In this document: in pieces, positions 1 to 9,460 of the stretch | Layout: the number at the start of each line of letters is the position of its first letter | Numbering within the stretch: the stretch's first letter is position 1 | Assembly: GCF_010614725.1 (NCBI RefSeq) | Contig: NZ_JAAEHL010000002.1 | Location: forward strand, 372,001-436,000 | Direction of reading: 5' to 3' | Length of the DNA stretch: 64,000 nucleotides | DNA from: Flavobacterium ajazii | GTDB lineage: Bacteria; Bacteroidota; Bacteroidia; Flavobacteriales; Flavobacteriaceae | Translations under genes and position numbers: made by a program | Notes under the pieces: generated by a model | The model's database searches: none | Seen by the model: the letters and a program-made list of their open reading frames with translations, nothing else | Told to the model about the DNA's origin: nothing

Positions 1-440
1 CTTATTAACGTCCCTATTAACTGAGGTTTAGTTTTGTCAATATTAACATAAAAAGGAACCGCTCCATACACATCGAGCATATTGTATTGACCTTTTTCAA
101 GATAATCTACATAAAATTGTAATTTATCTACTACCAATTCATTATGCGATCTTGACTGCAAAATAGTTGAAATACCACTTACCTGATCCGAAATCCCTCC
201 CCAATTAAAAACCAAGCTTGTATTGGATGTAAAAAAAGGATTGCTTTCTTCTTTAATAGAAATCAAAGTTTTCATTGCATAAATCTTTTCTTTACGAATA
301 TTAACCTGATAGGCTATCGCAAATGAAATTATTAAACTCACCAGAAACAGCTTCCAATATCCGGCTATTTTCAGCAAAAAACCTTTAAAATCAAAGCCCG
401 GATGATTTTCAAAAATTGAAAAATCTTTTATATCTAACAT
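1..440 (-). CDS. Wzc-like polysaccharide co-polymerase/tyrosine kinase, N-terminal part (cut by left edge)
   Basis: Reverse-strand frame that opens at the ATG at 440-438 and is still open at base 1, so about 146 residues are visible. They begin MLDIKDFSIF and contain one hydrophobic segment near residues 29-46 (WKLFLVSLIISFAIAYQV), then a periplasmic region. This is the layout of the Wzz domain of Bacteroidota Wzc-type exopolysaccharide kinases, which control chain length and export at the inner membrane. The Wza-like lipoprotein gene lies 16 bp upstream on the same strand, which supports this call. The kinase domain, if present, is outside the window, so the kinase part is inferred from family and context only. 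Confidence 0.75.
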   Translation of the reverse strand, partial: MLDIKDFSIFENHPGFDFKGFLLKIAGYWKLFLVSLIISFAIAYQVNIRKEKIYAMKTLISIKEESNPFFTSNTSLVFNWGGISDQVSGISTILQSRSHNELVVDKLQFYVDYLEKGQYNMLDVYGAVPFYVNIDKTKPQLIGTLI

Positions 441-456
441 TTCTTGTATTTAGTTT

Positions 457-1251
457 TTAATTTTTCAACAACACAAAAAGTGTCGTCCCCAGAGATAATA
501 ACGTTATAATTGTCCCTAAAGACTGAAGACCCGTCTGGCCGGTTCCCCATGTTTTTTGCTTTAGCGGTTTTACATATATGTAATCATTCGGCTGTAGATA
601 GTAATAAGGTGATTTCATCACGTTTACATCAGTAAGATCGACATCGTTCATCTGTACTCCTGTAGGTGTCTGACGTATTATAGTTACTGCTTTACGATTA
701 CCTACAGTAGTAATATCTCCGGCATTAGCAATGGCTTCCATAATATTTACATGTTCCTGAAACAATGTTTTAGTGCCTGTATTCCCTACTTCTCCATTTA
801 TTGTATATCGAAAACCTGCTAATTTTACAGTAACAAAGATATTTGCTTCTGTTTTAAAATATTCTTCCAGCAGTTTCTTTTCAATTTTAAGACGTACTTC
901 TTCAAGTGTATAGCCAATTACATTCATTTCTCCTAAAATCGGCATCCTTATATTACCATGGTCATCCACAGTAAATCCATTAAAATACAATCCTGTTTCA
1001 GACCTATTACTATTACCATCAGACTCTTCTGAAGGCTTAAAAATAGCCGTTAACTTAGGATCTATTGCTTTGATTTCCACACTCAAAATATCGTTTACCT
1101 GTAATCTGTAAGGCTTCGATCCAACTGCAGAAATAGTAGTTTCATTTCCGACTGTTCCTTTGTCCTGCAAATACACCAAATCTTTTACAGGGATACATGA
1201 TGTAAAAAGTGTACTGATTAATAATAATAAATAAAAACAGTTTTTCGTCAT
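457..1251 (-). CDS. Polysaccharide export outer-membrane lipoprotein (Wza-like, SLBB domain)
   Basis: 264 residues. The N-terminus MTKNCFYLLLLISTLFTSC is a lipoprotein signal with the lipobox Cys at residue 19. A polysaccharide-export region follows (YRLQVNDILSVEI, about 47-60; DDHGNIRMPILGEMNVIGYT, about 96-115), then an SLBB-type segment (FRYTINGEVGNTGTKTL), and a C-terminal hydrophobic stretch (about 244-262) that could cross the outer membrane. The family forms the outer-membrane exit pore for capsule or exopolysaccharide. It is 16 bp upstream of the Wzc-like gene, so the two are probably co-transcribed. A TATATTTG -7 box lies 17 nt before the start. Confidence 0.9.
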   Translation of the reverse strand: MTKNCFYLLLLISTLFTSCIPVKDLVYLQDKGTVGNETTISAVGSKPYRLQVNDILSVEIKAIDPKLTAIFKPSEESDGNSNRSETGLYFNGFTVDDHGNIRMPILGEMNVIGYTLEEVRLKIEKKLLEEYFKTEANIFVTVKLAGFRYTINGEVGNTGTKTLFQEHVNIMEAIANAGDITTVGNRKAVTIIRQTPTGVQMNDVDLTDVNVMKSPYYYLQPNDYIYVKPLKQKTWGTGQTGLQSLGTIITLLSLGTTLFVLLKN

Positions 1252-1268
1252 TTTTAAAATTTTATACG

Positions 1269-1276
1269 CAAATATA
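1269..1276 (-). promoter_or_regulatory. -7 box (TATATTTG) before the wza-like gene
   Basis: Perfect match to the Bacteroidota -7 consensus TAnnTTTG on the minus strand, 17 nt upstream of the ATG at 1251. No clear TTG is seen at the -33 position. Confidence 0.5.
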
Positions 1277-1320
1277 GCTATTCATTTAGTCTTCAGGAAA
1301 TCTAATCTGATTGTATTTCT

Positions 1321-1941
1321 TTAATTGTTTTTGAATGTTTTTTCGAAAGGTACACGATGCAAAATGCTTCGCCCCAGCGTAACTTCATCAGCGTATTCTA
1401 ATTCGTCACCTACAGAAATTCCACGTGCAATTGTAGAAATTATAATTTTAGAATCCGAAATTTGTTTGTAAATATAAAAATTTGTCGTATCCCCTTCCAT
1501 AGTAGAACTTAAAGCAAAAATAATTTCGTCAACCTTATCTAGCTTTACTTTCTCAATCAAAGTTGTTATATTCAACTGCCCTGGTCCTATTCCTTCAATT
1601 GGAGAAATCTTACCTCCTAAAACATGATAAATCCCTTTATATTGCCCTGTATTTTCTATAGCCATAACATCCCTAATATCTTCAACAACACATATCGTCT
1701 TATAATTTCTTGATAAATTAGCACATATTTCACAAACTTTTGTATCTGAAATATTATGACAGTTTTCACAAAATTTAATATCCTCACGCATGTTGAGTAA
1801 CGCCTGGGACAAAAAAACAGTCTGTTCTTTAGGCTGTTTTAGCAAATGAAGTACCAAACGTAATGCTGTACGCTTGCCTATCCCTGGCAATTGTGACATT
1901 TCACTGACCGCTTTTTCTATTAACTTTGATGAAAATTCCAT
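1321..1941 (-). CDS. recR: Recombination protein RecR
   Basis: 206 residues, full length for the family. The order is a helix-hairpin-helix ([13 protein letters not shown], about 18-30), a four-Cys zinc finger (C58, C61, C70, C73), and a Toprim domain beginning near residue 83 ([14 protein letters not shown]). RecR works with RecF/RecO to load RecA at gapped DNA. The gene is alone on its strand segment: a dispersed repeat element lies upstream and the capsule genes downstream. A TACTTTTG -7 box ends only 5 nt before the ATG. Confidence 0.97.
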   Translation of the reverse strand: MEFSSKLIEKAVSEMSQLPGIGKRTALRLVLHLLKQPKEQTVFLSQALLNMREDIKFCENCHNISDTKVCEICANLSRNYKTICVVEDIRDVMAIENTGQYKGIYHVLGGKISPIEGIGPGQLNITTLIEKVKLDKVDEIIFALSSTMEGDTTNFYIYKQISDSKIIISTIARGISVGDELEYADEVTLGRSILHRVPFEKTFKNN

Positions 1942-1946
1942 GAAAG

Positions 1947-1954
1947 CAAAAGTA
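1947..1954 (-). promoter_or_regulatory. -7 box (TACTTTTG) 5 nt before recR ATG
   Basis: Perfect TAnnTTTG match on the minus strand. With the usual 4-7 nt from box to start of transcription, +1 would fall on the recR ATG and give a leaderless mRNA. No TTG is visible at -33. Confidence 0.4.
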
Positions 1955-2034
1955 ATGTTTTAAATGATTTAGTCGGTTTTAAAAAGAACCTGAATGTTAT
2001 TAAAAAACACTAAAGTTCTCATTAATGATATTTC

Positions 2035-2110
2035 TAGCCTTGATGGAAACGACATCCTTTTGCACTAGGGTTTGGTATAAAAGATATAGTATACAGCAGG
2101 AACAGCTTCT
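2035..2110. repeat. Dispersed structured element, copy A (short core)
   Basis: Begins TAGCCTTGATGGAA and ends CAGCAGGAACAGCTTCT. The same two arms recur at 54792-54932 (TAGCCCAGATGGAA ... CAGCTGGAAAAGCTTCT) around a quite different, longer core. In this copy the core is a short hairpin: ATCCTTTT (about 2054-2061) can pair with AAAAGAT (about 2080-2086). It lies just downstream of the stop codon of the CoA-binding gene (2116) and could act in its 3' end. Confidence 0.6.
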
Positions 2111-2115
2111 AAAAA

Positions 2116-2481
2116 TCAGTACTGATTTGTCGCTAATAAAACTAATGTGCAGGCCACTTCTACTTGGATATTATTAAGTTCTAATAATTGGTACAGCTCA
2201 GGGTTCTCTGTACCCGGATTAAAAATTACCCTTTTAGGTTGTGCTTCGATAATATAATTATAGTAATCACGCTGGCGAACCGGATTTAAATACAGAGTTA
2301 CAGTATCTATATTTTTAACAGGAATAGCCTTGGTATGAATTTTCACACCTGCAACTTCTCCTTTGTTCTGACCAATTGCTAATACAGTATATCCTTTTTG
2401 AGTCAACATATTTATAGCCCTAAAAGCATAACGTTCCGGTTTGGTTGTCGCACCAAGAAGCAAAGTTTTTTTATTTTTCAT
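2116..2481 (-). CDS. CoA-binding (Rossmann-fold) domain protein
   Basis: 121 residues, the size of a stand-alone CoA-binding domain. It starts MKNKKTLLLGATTKPERYAF, with the nucleotide-binding turn LLGATTKPERY, and continues with AINMLTQKGYTVLAIG and a conserved IIEAQPKRVIFNPGTENPEL. Relatives are the CoA-binding domain of acyl-CoA synthetases and the YccU/Rex-like group; the physiological role is not known. A TACTTTTG box lies 18 nt upstream, and repeat element copy A follows the stop. It stands alone, so context adds no functional hint. Confidence 0.85.
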   Translation of the reverse strand: MKNKKTLLLGATTKPERYAFRAINMLTQKGYTVLAIGQNKGEVAGVKIHTKAIPVKNIDTVTLYLNPVRQRDYYNYIIEAQPKRVIFNPGTENPELYQLLELNNIQVEVACTLVLLATNQY

Positions 2482-2499
2482 TATTTATGAATATGGCAA

Positions 2500-2507
2500 C
2501 AAAAGTA
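2500..2507 (-). promoter_or_regulatory. -7 box (TACTTTTG) before the CoA-binding gene
   Basis: Perfect TAnnTTTG on the minus strand, 18 nt before the ATG at 2481, the same distance seen for several other genes here. No -33 TTG is found. Confidence 0.45.
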
Positions 2508-2638
2508 ATCAAAAAAGGCTGAATTTCCTGCTCGTTATTGATTTAGAGGTATACAAAGAGAAAAAACAATATGCTAGTATCATTTTAGAGTAAAAACTTA
2601 AAATTTAATTACTTTTACTTCATCAACCCAAACATACT

Positions 2639-3268
2639 ATGGATTTATTCATTTATTTATTTGCTGCTCTTTTTTCTGTTTTAAATCCAATTGGTACTGT
2701 TCCTATTTTTGTTGGACTTACCCACGATGACTCAGCCGCGGAACGCTCCCGAATTTCATTATGGACAGCCATTAATGTTTTTATTATTTTGATGGTTTCT
2801 TTTTTTATCGGGCAGTATGTATTAACTTTTTTCGGAATCAGTATTGATGCACTTCGTATTGCAGGTGGTCTGGTAATTTTGAATTCCGGTTTTTCATTGT
2901 TGTCTGGAAAAATAAGCAAGAAAAGAGGGATTAACAAAAAGATTGAAAATGATGCACAAAAGAGAAACGACATTGCATTAACACCATTAGCAATTCCGAT
3001 GTTGGCTGGGCCGGGATCTATTTCTTTATTAATTGCTTTTTATCAGGAGCATCACGAAATGACCGAAATAATAATTTCAAGTTTAGCCATTTTAGCTATA
3101 GCTGTTACCATTTTTATCATTTTAAAAAGCGCACATTACTTAGCTCGTATTTTAGGAGCCTCAGGCATCGTTGCTATTTCCAGAATAATTGGTTTTATTG
3201 TAATTGCAATAGGAATCCAATATATCGTCAGTTCTATAATTAATATCGTAAAAGGAAATTTGATGTAA
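2639..3268 (+). CDS. MarC family integral membrane protein
   Basis: 209 residues with six predicted membrane segments (about 2-24, 43-65, 66-86, 115-130, 140-162, 178-203) and the family signature LAIPMLAGPGSI near residues 117-128. MarC/YchE/YhgN proteins sit in the inner membrane. Despite the name they have no proven transport function, so none is assigned. It is transcribed alone, away from the neighbouring minus-strand genes, and a long A/T-tailed hairpin follows the stop. Confidence 0.9.
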   Translation: MDLFIYLFAALFSVLNPIGTVPIFVGLTHDDSAAERSRISLWTAINVFIILMVSFFIGQYVLTFFGISIDALRIAGGLVILNSGFSLLSGKISKKRGINKKIENDAQKRNDIALTPLAIPMLAGPGSISLLIAFYQEHHEMTEIIISSLAILAIAVTIFIILKSAHYLARILGASGIVAISRIIGFIVIAIGIQYIVSSIINIVKGNLM

Positions 3269-3289
3269 ATCTTTAGAATATTTAAAAAC

Positions 3290-3340
3290 AAAATTCCAAA
3301 CTCCAAGCTGAGTATTACAGAATGGAATTTGGAATTTTTT
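3290..3340. terminator. Bidirectional terminator between marC and ctlX-like gene
   Basis: Arms AAAATTCCAAACTCCA (3290-3305) and TGGAATTTGGAATTTT (3323-3338) pair with one mismatch. T-runs follow on both strands, so it can end marC (+) and the convergent 3357-4292 gene (-). Confidence 0.75.
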
Positions 3341-3356
3341 ATTGAAAATTTTAACT

Positions 3357-4292
3357 TTAGTTTCTAGGCAAGAAAACTTCGGCCATCATACATCTTGCAC
3401 TTCCGCCACCACAGGCTTCAATAGTATCTAAGCTTGAACTTAAAATTTCAGCATGATTTTCCAATTGTTTAATTTGCTTTTCGGTTAGACTCTGGTGTGC
3501 TGAAGCACTCATAATAATATATTTTTTATCATTTGCCCCTCTAACTTCCAGCATATTTCCCGCAAAATTATTCACTTGTTCTTCTGTAATTAAAATGATT
3601 TCCTTTTTATCAGCTTTCAGGCTTTCCAAAACCATTTTTCGTTCTTTTTTATCATCAATGCTATCTGCACAAATAACCGCAAATGTTTCACCAATACACA
3701 TCATTACATTGGTATGATAAATCAATTTACGTTCACCTTCAACAGTTTGGAAAGCCTCAAAAATTACCGGAGCATAATCAAAATCCTCACAGAATTCAAT
3801 AAACAATTCTTCATCTGCACGAGGAGATAAAGCACAATATGCTTTTTCATTAGCTCTATCCAAAATCAAACTTCCTGTCCCTTCAAGAAAAATACCGTCT
3901 TCTTCTGCAGAAGTATAATCCATAATATCGTTAATTTCAAAGCCTTTTTCTTCCAAAACATCTAAGATATCTTCACGACGTTCCTGACGACGGTTTTCAG
4001 CAAACATAGGATACAAGGCTACATCGCCATTTTCATGAAAAGAAACCCAGTTGTTTGGAAAAATACTATCTGGGGTATCTGTTTCGAGTGAATCTTCTAC
4101 AACAATTACATCAACGCCCACCCCTCTCAATTTTTCAACAAAAACATCAAATTCTTGTTGTGCTTTAGCATTTACAGTACTAGGTAAAAGTCCGTCTAAA
4201 ACTTTTTGATAATAATTATTTACAACTGTTTGTTCATTCATCCTGAATGCAACTGGACGAATCATTACTATTGCATTAGTTGTTTGTTTCAT
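3357..4292 (-). CDS. ctlX: CtlX-like citrulline/amidino hydrolase
   Basis: 311 residues of the amidinotransferase (arginine-deiminase-like) fold. Visible motifs are MIRPVAFRMNEQT at the N-terminus, PDSIFPNNWVSFH near 73-85, EGTGSLILDR near 137-146 with the acidic residues, HTNVMMCIG near 193-201 with the catalytic His, and CGGGSARCMMAEVF at the C-terminus with the candidate nucleophile Cys. This pattern fits the family named citrulline utilization hydrolase CtlX; the substrate here is inferred, not shown. It lies 64 bp downstream of a second amidinotransferase-fold gene, so the pair probably forms one transcript. Confidence 0.8.
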   Translation of the reverse strand: MKQTTNAIVMIRPVAFRMNEQTVVNNYYQKVLDGLLPSTVNAKAQQEFDVFVEKLRGVGVDVIVVEDSLETDTPDSIFPNNWVSFHENGDVALYPMFAENRRQERREDILDVLEEKGFEINDIMDYTSAEEDGIFLEGTGSLILDRANEKAYCALSPRADEELFIEFCEDFDYAPVIFEAFQTVEGERKLIYHTNVMMCIGETFAVICADSIDDKKERKMVLESLKADKKEIILITEEQVNNFAGNMLEVRGANDKKYIIMSASAHQSLTEKQIKQLENHAEILSSSLDTIEACGGGSARCMMAEVFLPRN

Positions 4293-4309
4293 GATTTTAT
4301 ATTTTTTAT

Positions 4310-4352
4310 TTTAAGTTTCAAGTTCACAACAGAAAACCTGTAACATGAAACG
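4310..4352. repeat. Intergenic inverted repeat of the GTTTCA family
   Basis: GTTTCAAGTT (about 4314-4323) faces AACATGAAAC (about 4342-4351) with one mismatch across about 18 nt. Similar sequence words occur at 53388-53448 (GTTTCAGGTT ... AACTTGAAAC), which suggests a dispersed family. It lies between the two co-oriented amidinotransferase genes. Confidence 0.5.
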
Positions 4353-4356
4353 CCTT

Positions 4357-5271
4357 TTAATTTCTAATTAACGGTAAAGTTGAACATCTTAATAAACCCT
4401 CCTGTTTAGCAATTTCAGCATAAGGAATTTCTTCGACTATAAAACCATTAGCCCGTAGCCAATTGTTCAATCTTGTAAAATTCTTTTCTGAAACCACAAC
4501 ATTTTCATTAATAGAAAACACATTAGAAAACATATTATACATTTCGTTTCTTTCAATATGGAACAAATTTTCTTTTCCAAAAAGTTTCACTAAATACATA
4601 TAGTCAGCTTCTTCACGGAAACCTCTTTTATAAATAATCCCTTTGTTTTTTCCCACAGGCTGAAAACAACAATCTAAATGTAGTGCATTATCCCTCGCTT
4701 CTATTTTAGACTTAACCAAATCAAATTCTTTGACTATTTTATTTGGAAATAATTCTTTAATAAAATCAACTCCTTGTATATTGGTTCTGGCGGTGATATA
4801 ATCTTTATAATCACTTCCTTTGTAAGTTCCTATGAAGATATGATCATTCCAAAGCATAACATCACCTCCTTCTATATGAACATCTTCTGGCGGTCGCACC
4901 ACTTTTAACGGATCAATCTCATCAATTACATACTGAATTGCATCAAGTTCTCGTTCCCTATCTGGCAGAATATTTGATTTTATGAAAATGTCGTCGATTA
5001 CAAAACCTATATCTCTGGCAAAAATCTGATTGTAATTTTCAATCATTTCCGGACGATAAACTTTTACATCATACTTTTGAAAAACAGCATTAAAAGCATC
5101 CATTTCGACAATCATATCTTTTTCAAGAGGATATGTCCCTGCTTTTATATGTTCCAACGACTTAGGATCATAGGCTTCCTGAATTGATGGAGTTGGCCCA
5201 TTATGAACAGCAGACCCCAAAACTACAGCCCGTAATCTTGACGTTTCGTTCTTAATATTTAATTGCAACAT
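4357..5271 (-). CDS. Amidinotransferase/arginine deiminase family protein (DDAH-like)
   Basis: 304 residues from ATG 5271 (MLQLNIKNETSRLRAVVLGS). The open frame extends upstream to a TTG at 5292, but that TTG lies inside the -7 box TATATTTG (5290-5297), so the ATG is preferred. Fold motifs are ARDIGFVIDD, EGGDVMLWNDHIFIG (acidic pocket), LHLDCCFQPVGKNKG (catalytic His region) and RCSTLPLIR at the end (candidate Cys nucleophile). Members remove or transfer the amidino group of arginine, methylarginine or similar substrates; which one applies here is open. It precedes the ctlX-like gene on the same strand. Confidence 0.8.
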   Translation of the reverse strand: MLQLNIKNETSRLRAVVLGSAVHNGPTPSIQEAYDPKSLEHIKAGTYPLEKDMIVEMDAFNAVFQKYDVKVYRPEMIENYNQIFARDIGFVIDDIFIKSNILPDRERELDAIQYVIDEIDPLKVVRPPEDVHIEGGDVMLWNDHIFIGTYKGSDYKDYITARTNIQGVDFIKELFPNKIVKEFDLVKSKIEARDNALHLDCCFQPVGKNKGIIYKRGFREEADYMYLVKLFGKENLFHIERNEMYNMFSNVFSINENVVVSEKNFTRLNNWLRANGFIVEEIPYAEIAKQEGLLRCSTLPLIRN

Positions 5272-5289
5272 AAATGTTAGATTTTGTTG

Positions 5290-5297
5290 CAAATATA
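5290..5297 (-). promoter_or_regulatory. -7 box (TATATTTG) that fixes the start of the amidinotransferase gene
   Basis: Perfect TAnnTTTG, 18 nt before ATG 5271. It overlaps the alternative in-frame TTG, which therefore cannot lie inside the transcript. Confidence 0.55.
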
Positions 5298-5327
5298 AAA
5301 AAAAGCTTCACAGTTAAGTGAAGCTTT
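5297..5327 (-). terminator. Terminator of gltA
   Basis: AAAGCTTCAC (5302-5311) pairs perfectly with GTGAAGCTTT (5318-5327) around AGTTAA. On the minus strand the stem is followed by a run of eight T, 9 nt after the gltA stop. It directly abuts the -7 box of the next gene. Confidence 0.9.
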
Positions 5328-5335
5328 CAGTATGA

Positions 5336-6613
5336 TTATTTATTAGATTTAAATTCTCTCAACGGATGACCTGTATAAATTTGTCTTGGTCTACCAATTG
5401 GCTCTTTGTTCTCACGCATTTCTTTCCATTGCGCAATCCAGCCAGGTAATCTTCCAATGGCAAACATAACAGTAAACATGTCAGTTGGAATCCCTAATGC
5501 TCTGTAAATAATTCCAGAGTAGAAATCAACGTTTGGATATAAATTTCTTGATTTGAAGTAATCGTCTTCAAGAGCCGCAGTTTCTAATTTTCTTGCAATA
5601 TCTAAAATCGGATCTTCAACTCCTAAGGTTTCCAGAACTTCTTTAGCCGCTTTTTTAATGATTTTTGCTCGTGGATCAAAGTTTTTATAAACTCTATGTC
5701 CGAATCCCATTAAACGGAATGGATCGTTTTTATCTTTTGCTTTTGCCAAGAATTTATCAGTATCTCCGCCATCCTTGTTGATTTCTTCCAACATTTCAAG
5801 CACAGCCTGATTTGCGCCACCATGAAGAGGCCCCCAAAGGGCAGAAACTCCGGCAGAAACAGAAGCAAACAAACCAGCATGCGAAGAGCCTACCATTCTA
5901 ACTGTGGAAGTAGAACAGTTTTGCTCGTGATCAGCATGAAGAATAAACAATTTATCTAAAGCATTAACAATTACTGGATTTGCTGAATAAGGGCCTGTAG
6001 GTAATTTAAACATTAACTGCATAAAACTCTCAACATATCCTTTCGTATTATCATAATAATTCAAAGGATACCCCATTGACTTTCTATAAGTCCATGTAGC
6101 AATTACAAGAAATTTAGCCATTGTTTTACAAATAGCTTCATACATTTCTTTTTCGTTATCAACATTTACTGCTTTGGGATTAAATGCTGTTAATGCACTA
6201 GTTAACGCAGACAAAACTCCCATTGGGTGAGCTGTTTTTGGGAAACCATCAATGATATTTTTCATCTCTTCGTTTACCAAAGAATGCTTTTTAATACCAT
6301 TTTCAAAGTCTTCTAATTGTGCAGCTGTAGGTAATTCTCCAAAAATCAAAAGATATGACACCTCTAAGAAACTAGCTTTTTCAGCTAAATCTTCGATTGA
6401 ATATCCTCTGTAACGTAAAATACCTAATTCTCCATCCAGAAAAGTTATTTCACTTTTGCAAGAACCTGAGTTTTTATAACCCGGATCAATAGTAATAATA
6501 CCAGTTAAATCACGTAATTTGTTAATATCGATAGCTGATTCATTTTCACTTCCTGTGATTACTGGAAGTTCAATTTTCTTACCATCTACTTCTAATGTAG
6601 CTATTTTTGACAT
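5336..6613 (-). CDS. gltA: Citrate synthase (type II, gltA)
   Basis: 425 residues, the length of the large hexameric gram-negative enzyme, which condenses acetyl-CoA and oxaloacetate at the entry to the TCA cycle in the cytoplasm. The catalytic signatures are present: WGPLHGGANQAVLEML with the first His, MGFGHRVYKNFDPRAK with the second, and YPNVDFYSGIIYRALGIP with the Asp. The N-terminal beta domain (ITIDPGYKNSGSCKSEITFLDG) is typical of the type II form. It is a single gene with its own -7 box and terminator. Confidence 0.98.
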   Translation of the reverse strand: MSKIATLEVDGKKIELPVITGSENESAIDINKLRDLTGIITIDPGYKNSGSCKSEITFLDGELGILRYRGYSIEDLAEKASFLEVSYLLIFGELPTAAQLEDFENGIKKHSLVNEEMKNIIDGFPKTAHPMGVLSALTSALTAFNPKAVNVDNEKEMYEAICKTMAKFLVIATWTYRKSMGYPLNYYDNTKGYVESFMQLMFKLPTGPYSANPVIVNALDKLFILHADHEQNCSTSTVRMVGSSHAGLFASVSAGVSALWGPLHGGANQAVLEMLEEINKDGGDTDKFLAKAKDKNDPFRLMGFGHRVYKNFDPRAKIIKKAAKEVLETLGVEDPILDIARKLETAALEDDYFKSRNLYPNVDFYSGIIYRALGIPTDMFTVMFAIGRLPGWIAQWKEMRENKEPIGRPRQIYTGHPLREFKSNK

Positions 6614-6650
6614 AATATATCGGAAATAATTCTTTAAAATAATAATTTAT

Positions 6651-6658
6651 CAAATCTA
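6651..6658 (-). promoter_or_regulatory. -7 box (TAGATTTG) of gltA
   Basis: Perfect TAnnTTTG on the minus strand, 37 nt before the gltA ATG. The -33 region has no TTG. Confidence 0.4.
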
Positions 6659-6712
6659 AGGAATTTAAGACTAATTAAAAAAGGAATAATGCTATGAATT
6701 TGTTAAAACCCC

Positions 6713-6743
6713 AAAAAAAAACCACCCGTTTTCACGGATGGTT
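6713..6743 (-). terminator. Terminator of eno
   Basis: On the minus strand AACCATCCGT and ACGGGTGGTT pair (one G-U) around a GAAA tetraloop and run into nine T. It starts 25 nt after the eno stop codon. Confidence 0.92.
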
Positions 6744-6768
6744 TGATTCTACAATATAATCCTTACAA

Positions 6769-8073
<1,305 letters not shown>

Positions 8074-8173
8074 TTATTAATAAATTATATATTTTTTTTC
8101 GAAATTATAAAAATATTTAATACTATAAACGCATTTTAGTCATTAAACACCTTTATTTATTAACTACATCGTT

Positions 8174-9283
8174 TTAGACCTTACTACTTTTAATATTCTC
8201 CACAAACTGATCAAACAAATAAGATGAATCATGTGGTCCTGGACTAGCTTCAGGGTGATATTGTACTGAGAAACAATTTTTATTCTTCATACGCATTCCA
8301 GCAACAGTATCGTCATTTAAATGTATGTGGGTTAGCTCTAATTCAGGATGACCTTCCAAAGCATTTTTCTTTACAGCAAATCCGTGATTTTGAGAAGTAA
8401 TTTCTCCTTTACCAGTTAAAAGATTTTTTACTGGGTGATTAATTCCTCTGTGACCTCCAAACATTTTATAAGTCTGAACTCCATTTGCCAAAGCAATAAT
8501 CTGATGCCCTAAACAAATTCCAAATATGGGTTTATCGTCTGCTATAATCTTTTTTGCAACATCAATAACTCCGTGCAATGGATCTGGATCACCAGGGCCA
8601 TTTGACAAGAAATACCCATCCGGATTAAATGCTGATAATTCCTCGTAACTTGTATCGTATGGAAAAACTTTAATGTAACAATTTCTTTTTGCAAAGTTTC
8701 TTAAAATGTTCTTTTTAATTCCAAGATCAAGTGCCGAAATTTTGTATGTTGCATTTTCGTCTCCAACAAAATAAGGTTCTTTTGTAGATACTTTTGACGC
8801 TAACTCAAGACCTTCCATATTTGGCACATTTGCCAACTCTTTTTTTAGGTCTTCAATTGAAGTACCATCTGTACAGATCACAGCATTCATCGCACCATTA
8901 TCACGAATATAACTTACTAGAGCCCTCGTATCAACATCAGAGATACAGATTAGATTTTGTTTAGCAAAATAATCTTCCAAACTTCCTGATGCTCCTTCAC
9001 GTGAATAATTAAAGCTAAAATTTTTACAAACTAAACCTGCAATTTTCACGCTTTCAGATTCAACTTCTAAATCATTTATACCATAATTCCCAATATGTGG
9101 ATTTGTGGTAACCATGATTTGACCAAAATAAGAAGGATCAGTAAAGATTTCTTGATAACCAGTCATTCCAGTATTAAAACAAACTTCACCAAAAGTTTTA
9201 CCGCTGATACCAATAGATTTTCCGTGAAAGATTGTTCCATCACTAAGTAATAAAATGGCGCTCTGTCGTGTTGTATATTTCAT
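8174..9283 (-). CDS. carA: Carbamoyl-phosphate synthase small subunit
   Basis: 369 residues. The N-terminal CPSase small-chain domain (LLLSDGTIFHGKSIGISGKT) is followed by a class I glutamine amidotransferase domain with nucleophile C257 in PIFGICLGHQIIALANG and His343/Glu345 in VQYHPEASPGPHDS. It feeds ammonia from glutamine to CarB for pyrimidine and arginine synthesis; no carB is in the window. It lies downstream of the alpha operon and is separated from rplQ by a strong terminator, so transcription is expected to be independent. Confidence 0.97.
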   Translation of the reverse strand: MKYTTRQSAILLLSDGTIFHGKSIGISGKTFGEVCFNTGMTGYQEIFTDPSYFGQIMVTTNPHIGNYGINDLEVESESVKIAGLVCKNFSFNYSREGASGSLEDYFAKQNLICISDVDTRALVSYIRDNGAMNAVICTDGTSIEDLKKELANVPNMEGLELASKVSTKEPYFVGDENATYKISALDLGIKKNILRNFAKRNCYIKVFPYDTSYEELSAFNPDGYFLSNGPGDPDPLHGVIDVAKKIIADDKPIFGICLGHQIIALANGVQTYKMFGGHRGINHPVKNLLTGKGEITSQNHGFAVKKNALEGHPELELTHIHLNDDTVAGMRMKNKNCFSVQYHPEASPGPHDSSYLFDQFVENIKSSKV

Positions 9284-9460
9284 TATTTAATTTGTATTGT
9301 TTTTTATCGTCTTAAATCCAAAAGGACATTAAGTATAATTAGATATTTTGCAAATTTAATTCTTTAAAAGAGTGTGTCCAAGATTTTTTAAAACTTTCAT
9401 TCATAAAAATAAAACCACTCAATTCAAATAAGTTAGATTTCTCCAACCTTCAAAAAATTC

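Noticed and set aside
2653..2973. 106-codon minus-strand frame antisense to marC
   Set aside because: Mirror of membrane-segment codons; no independent evidence.
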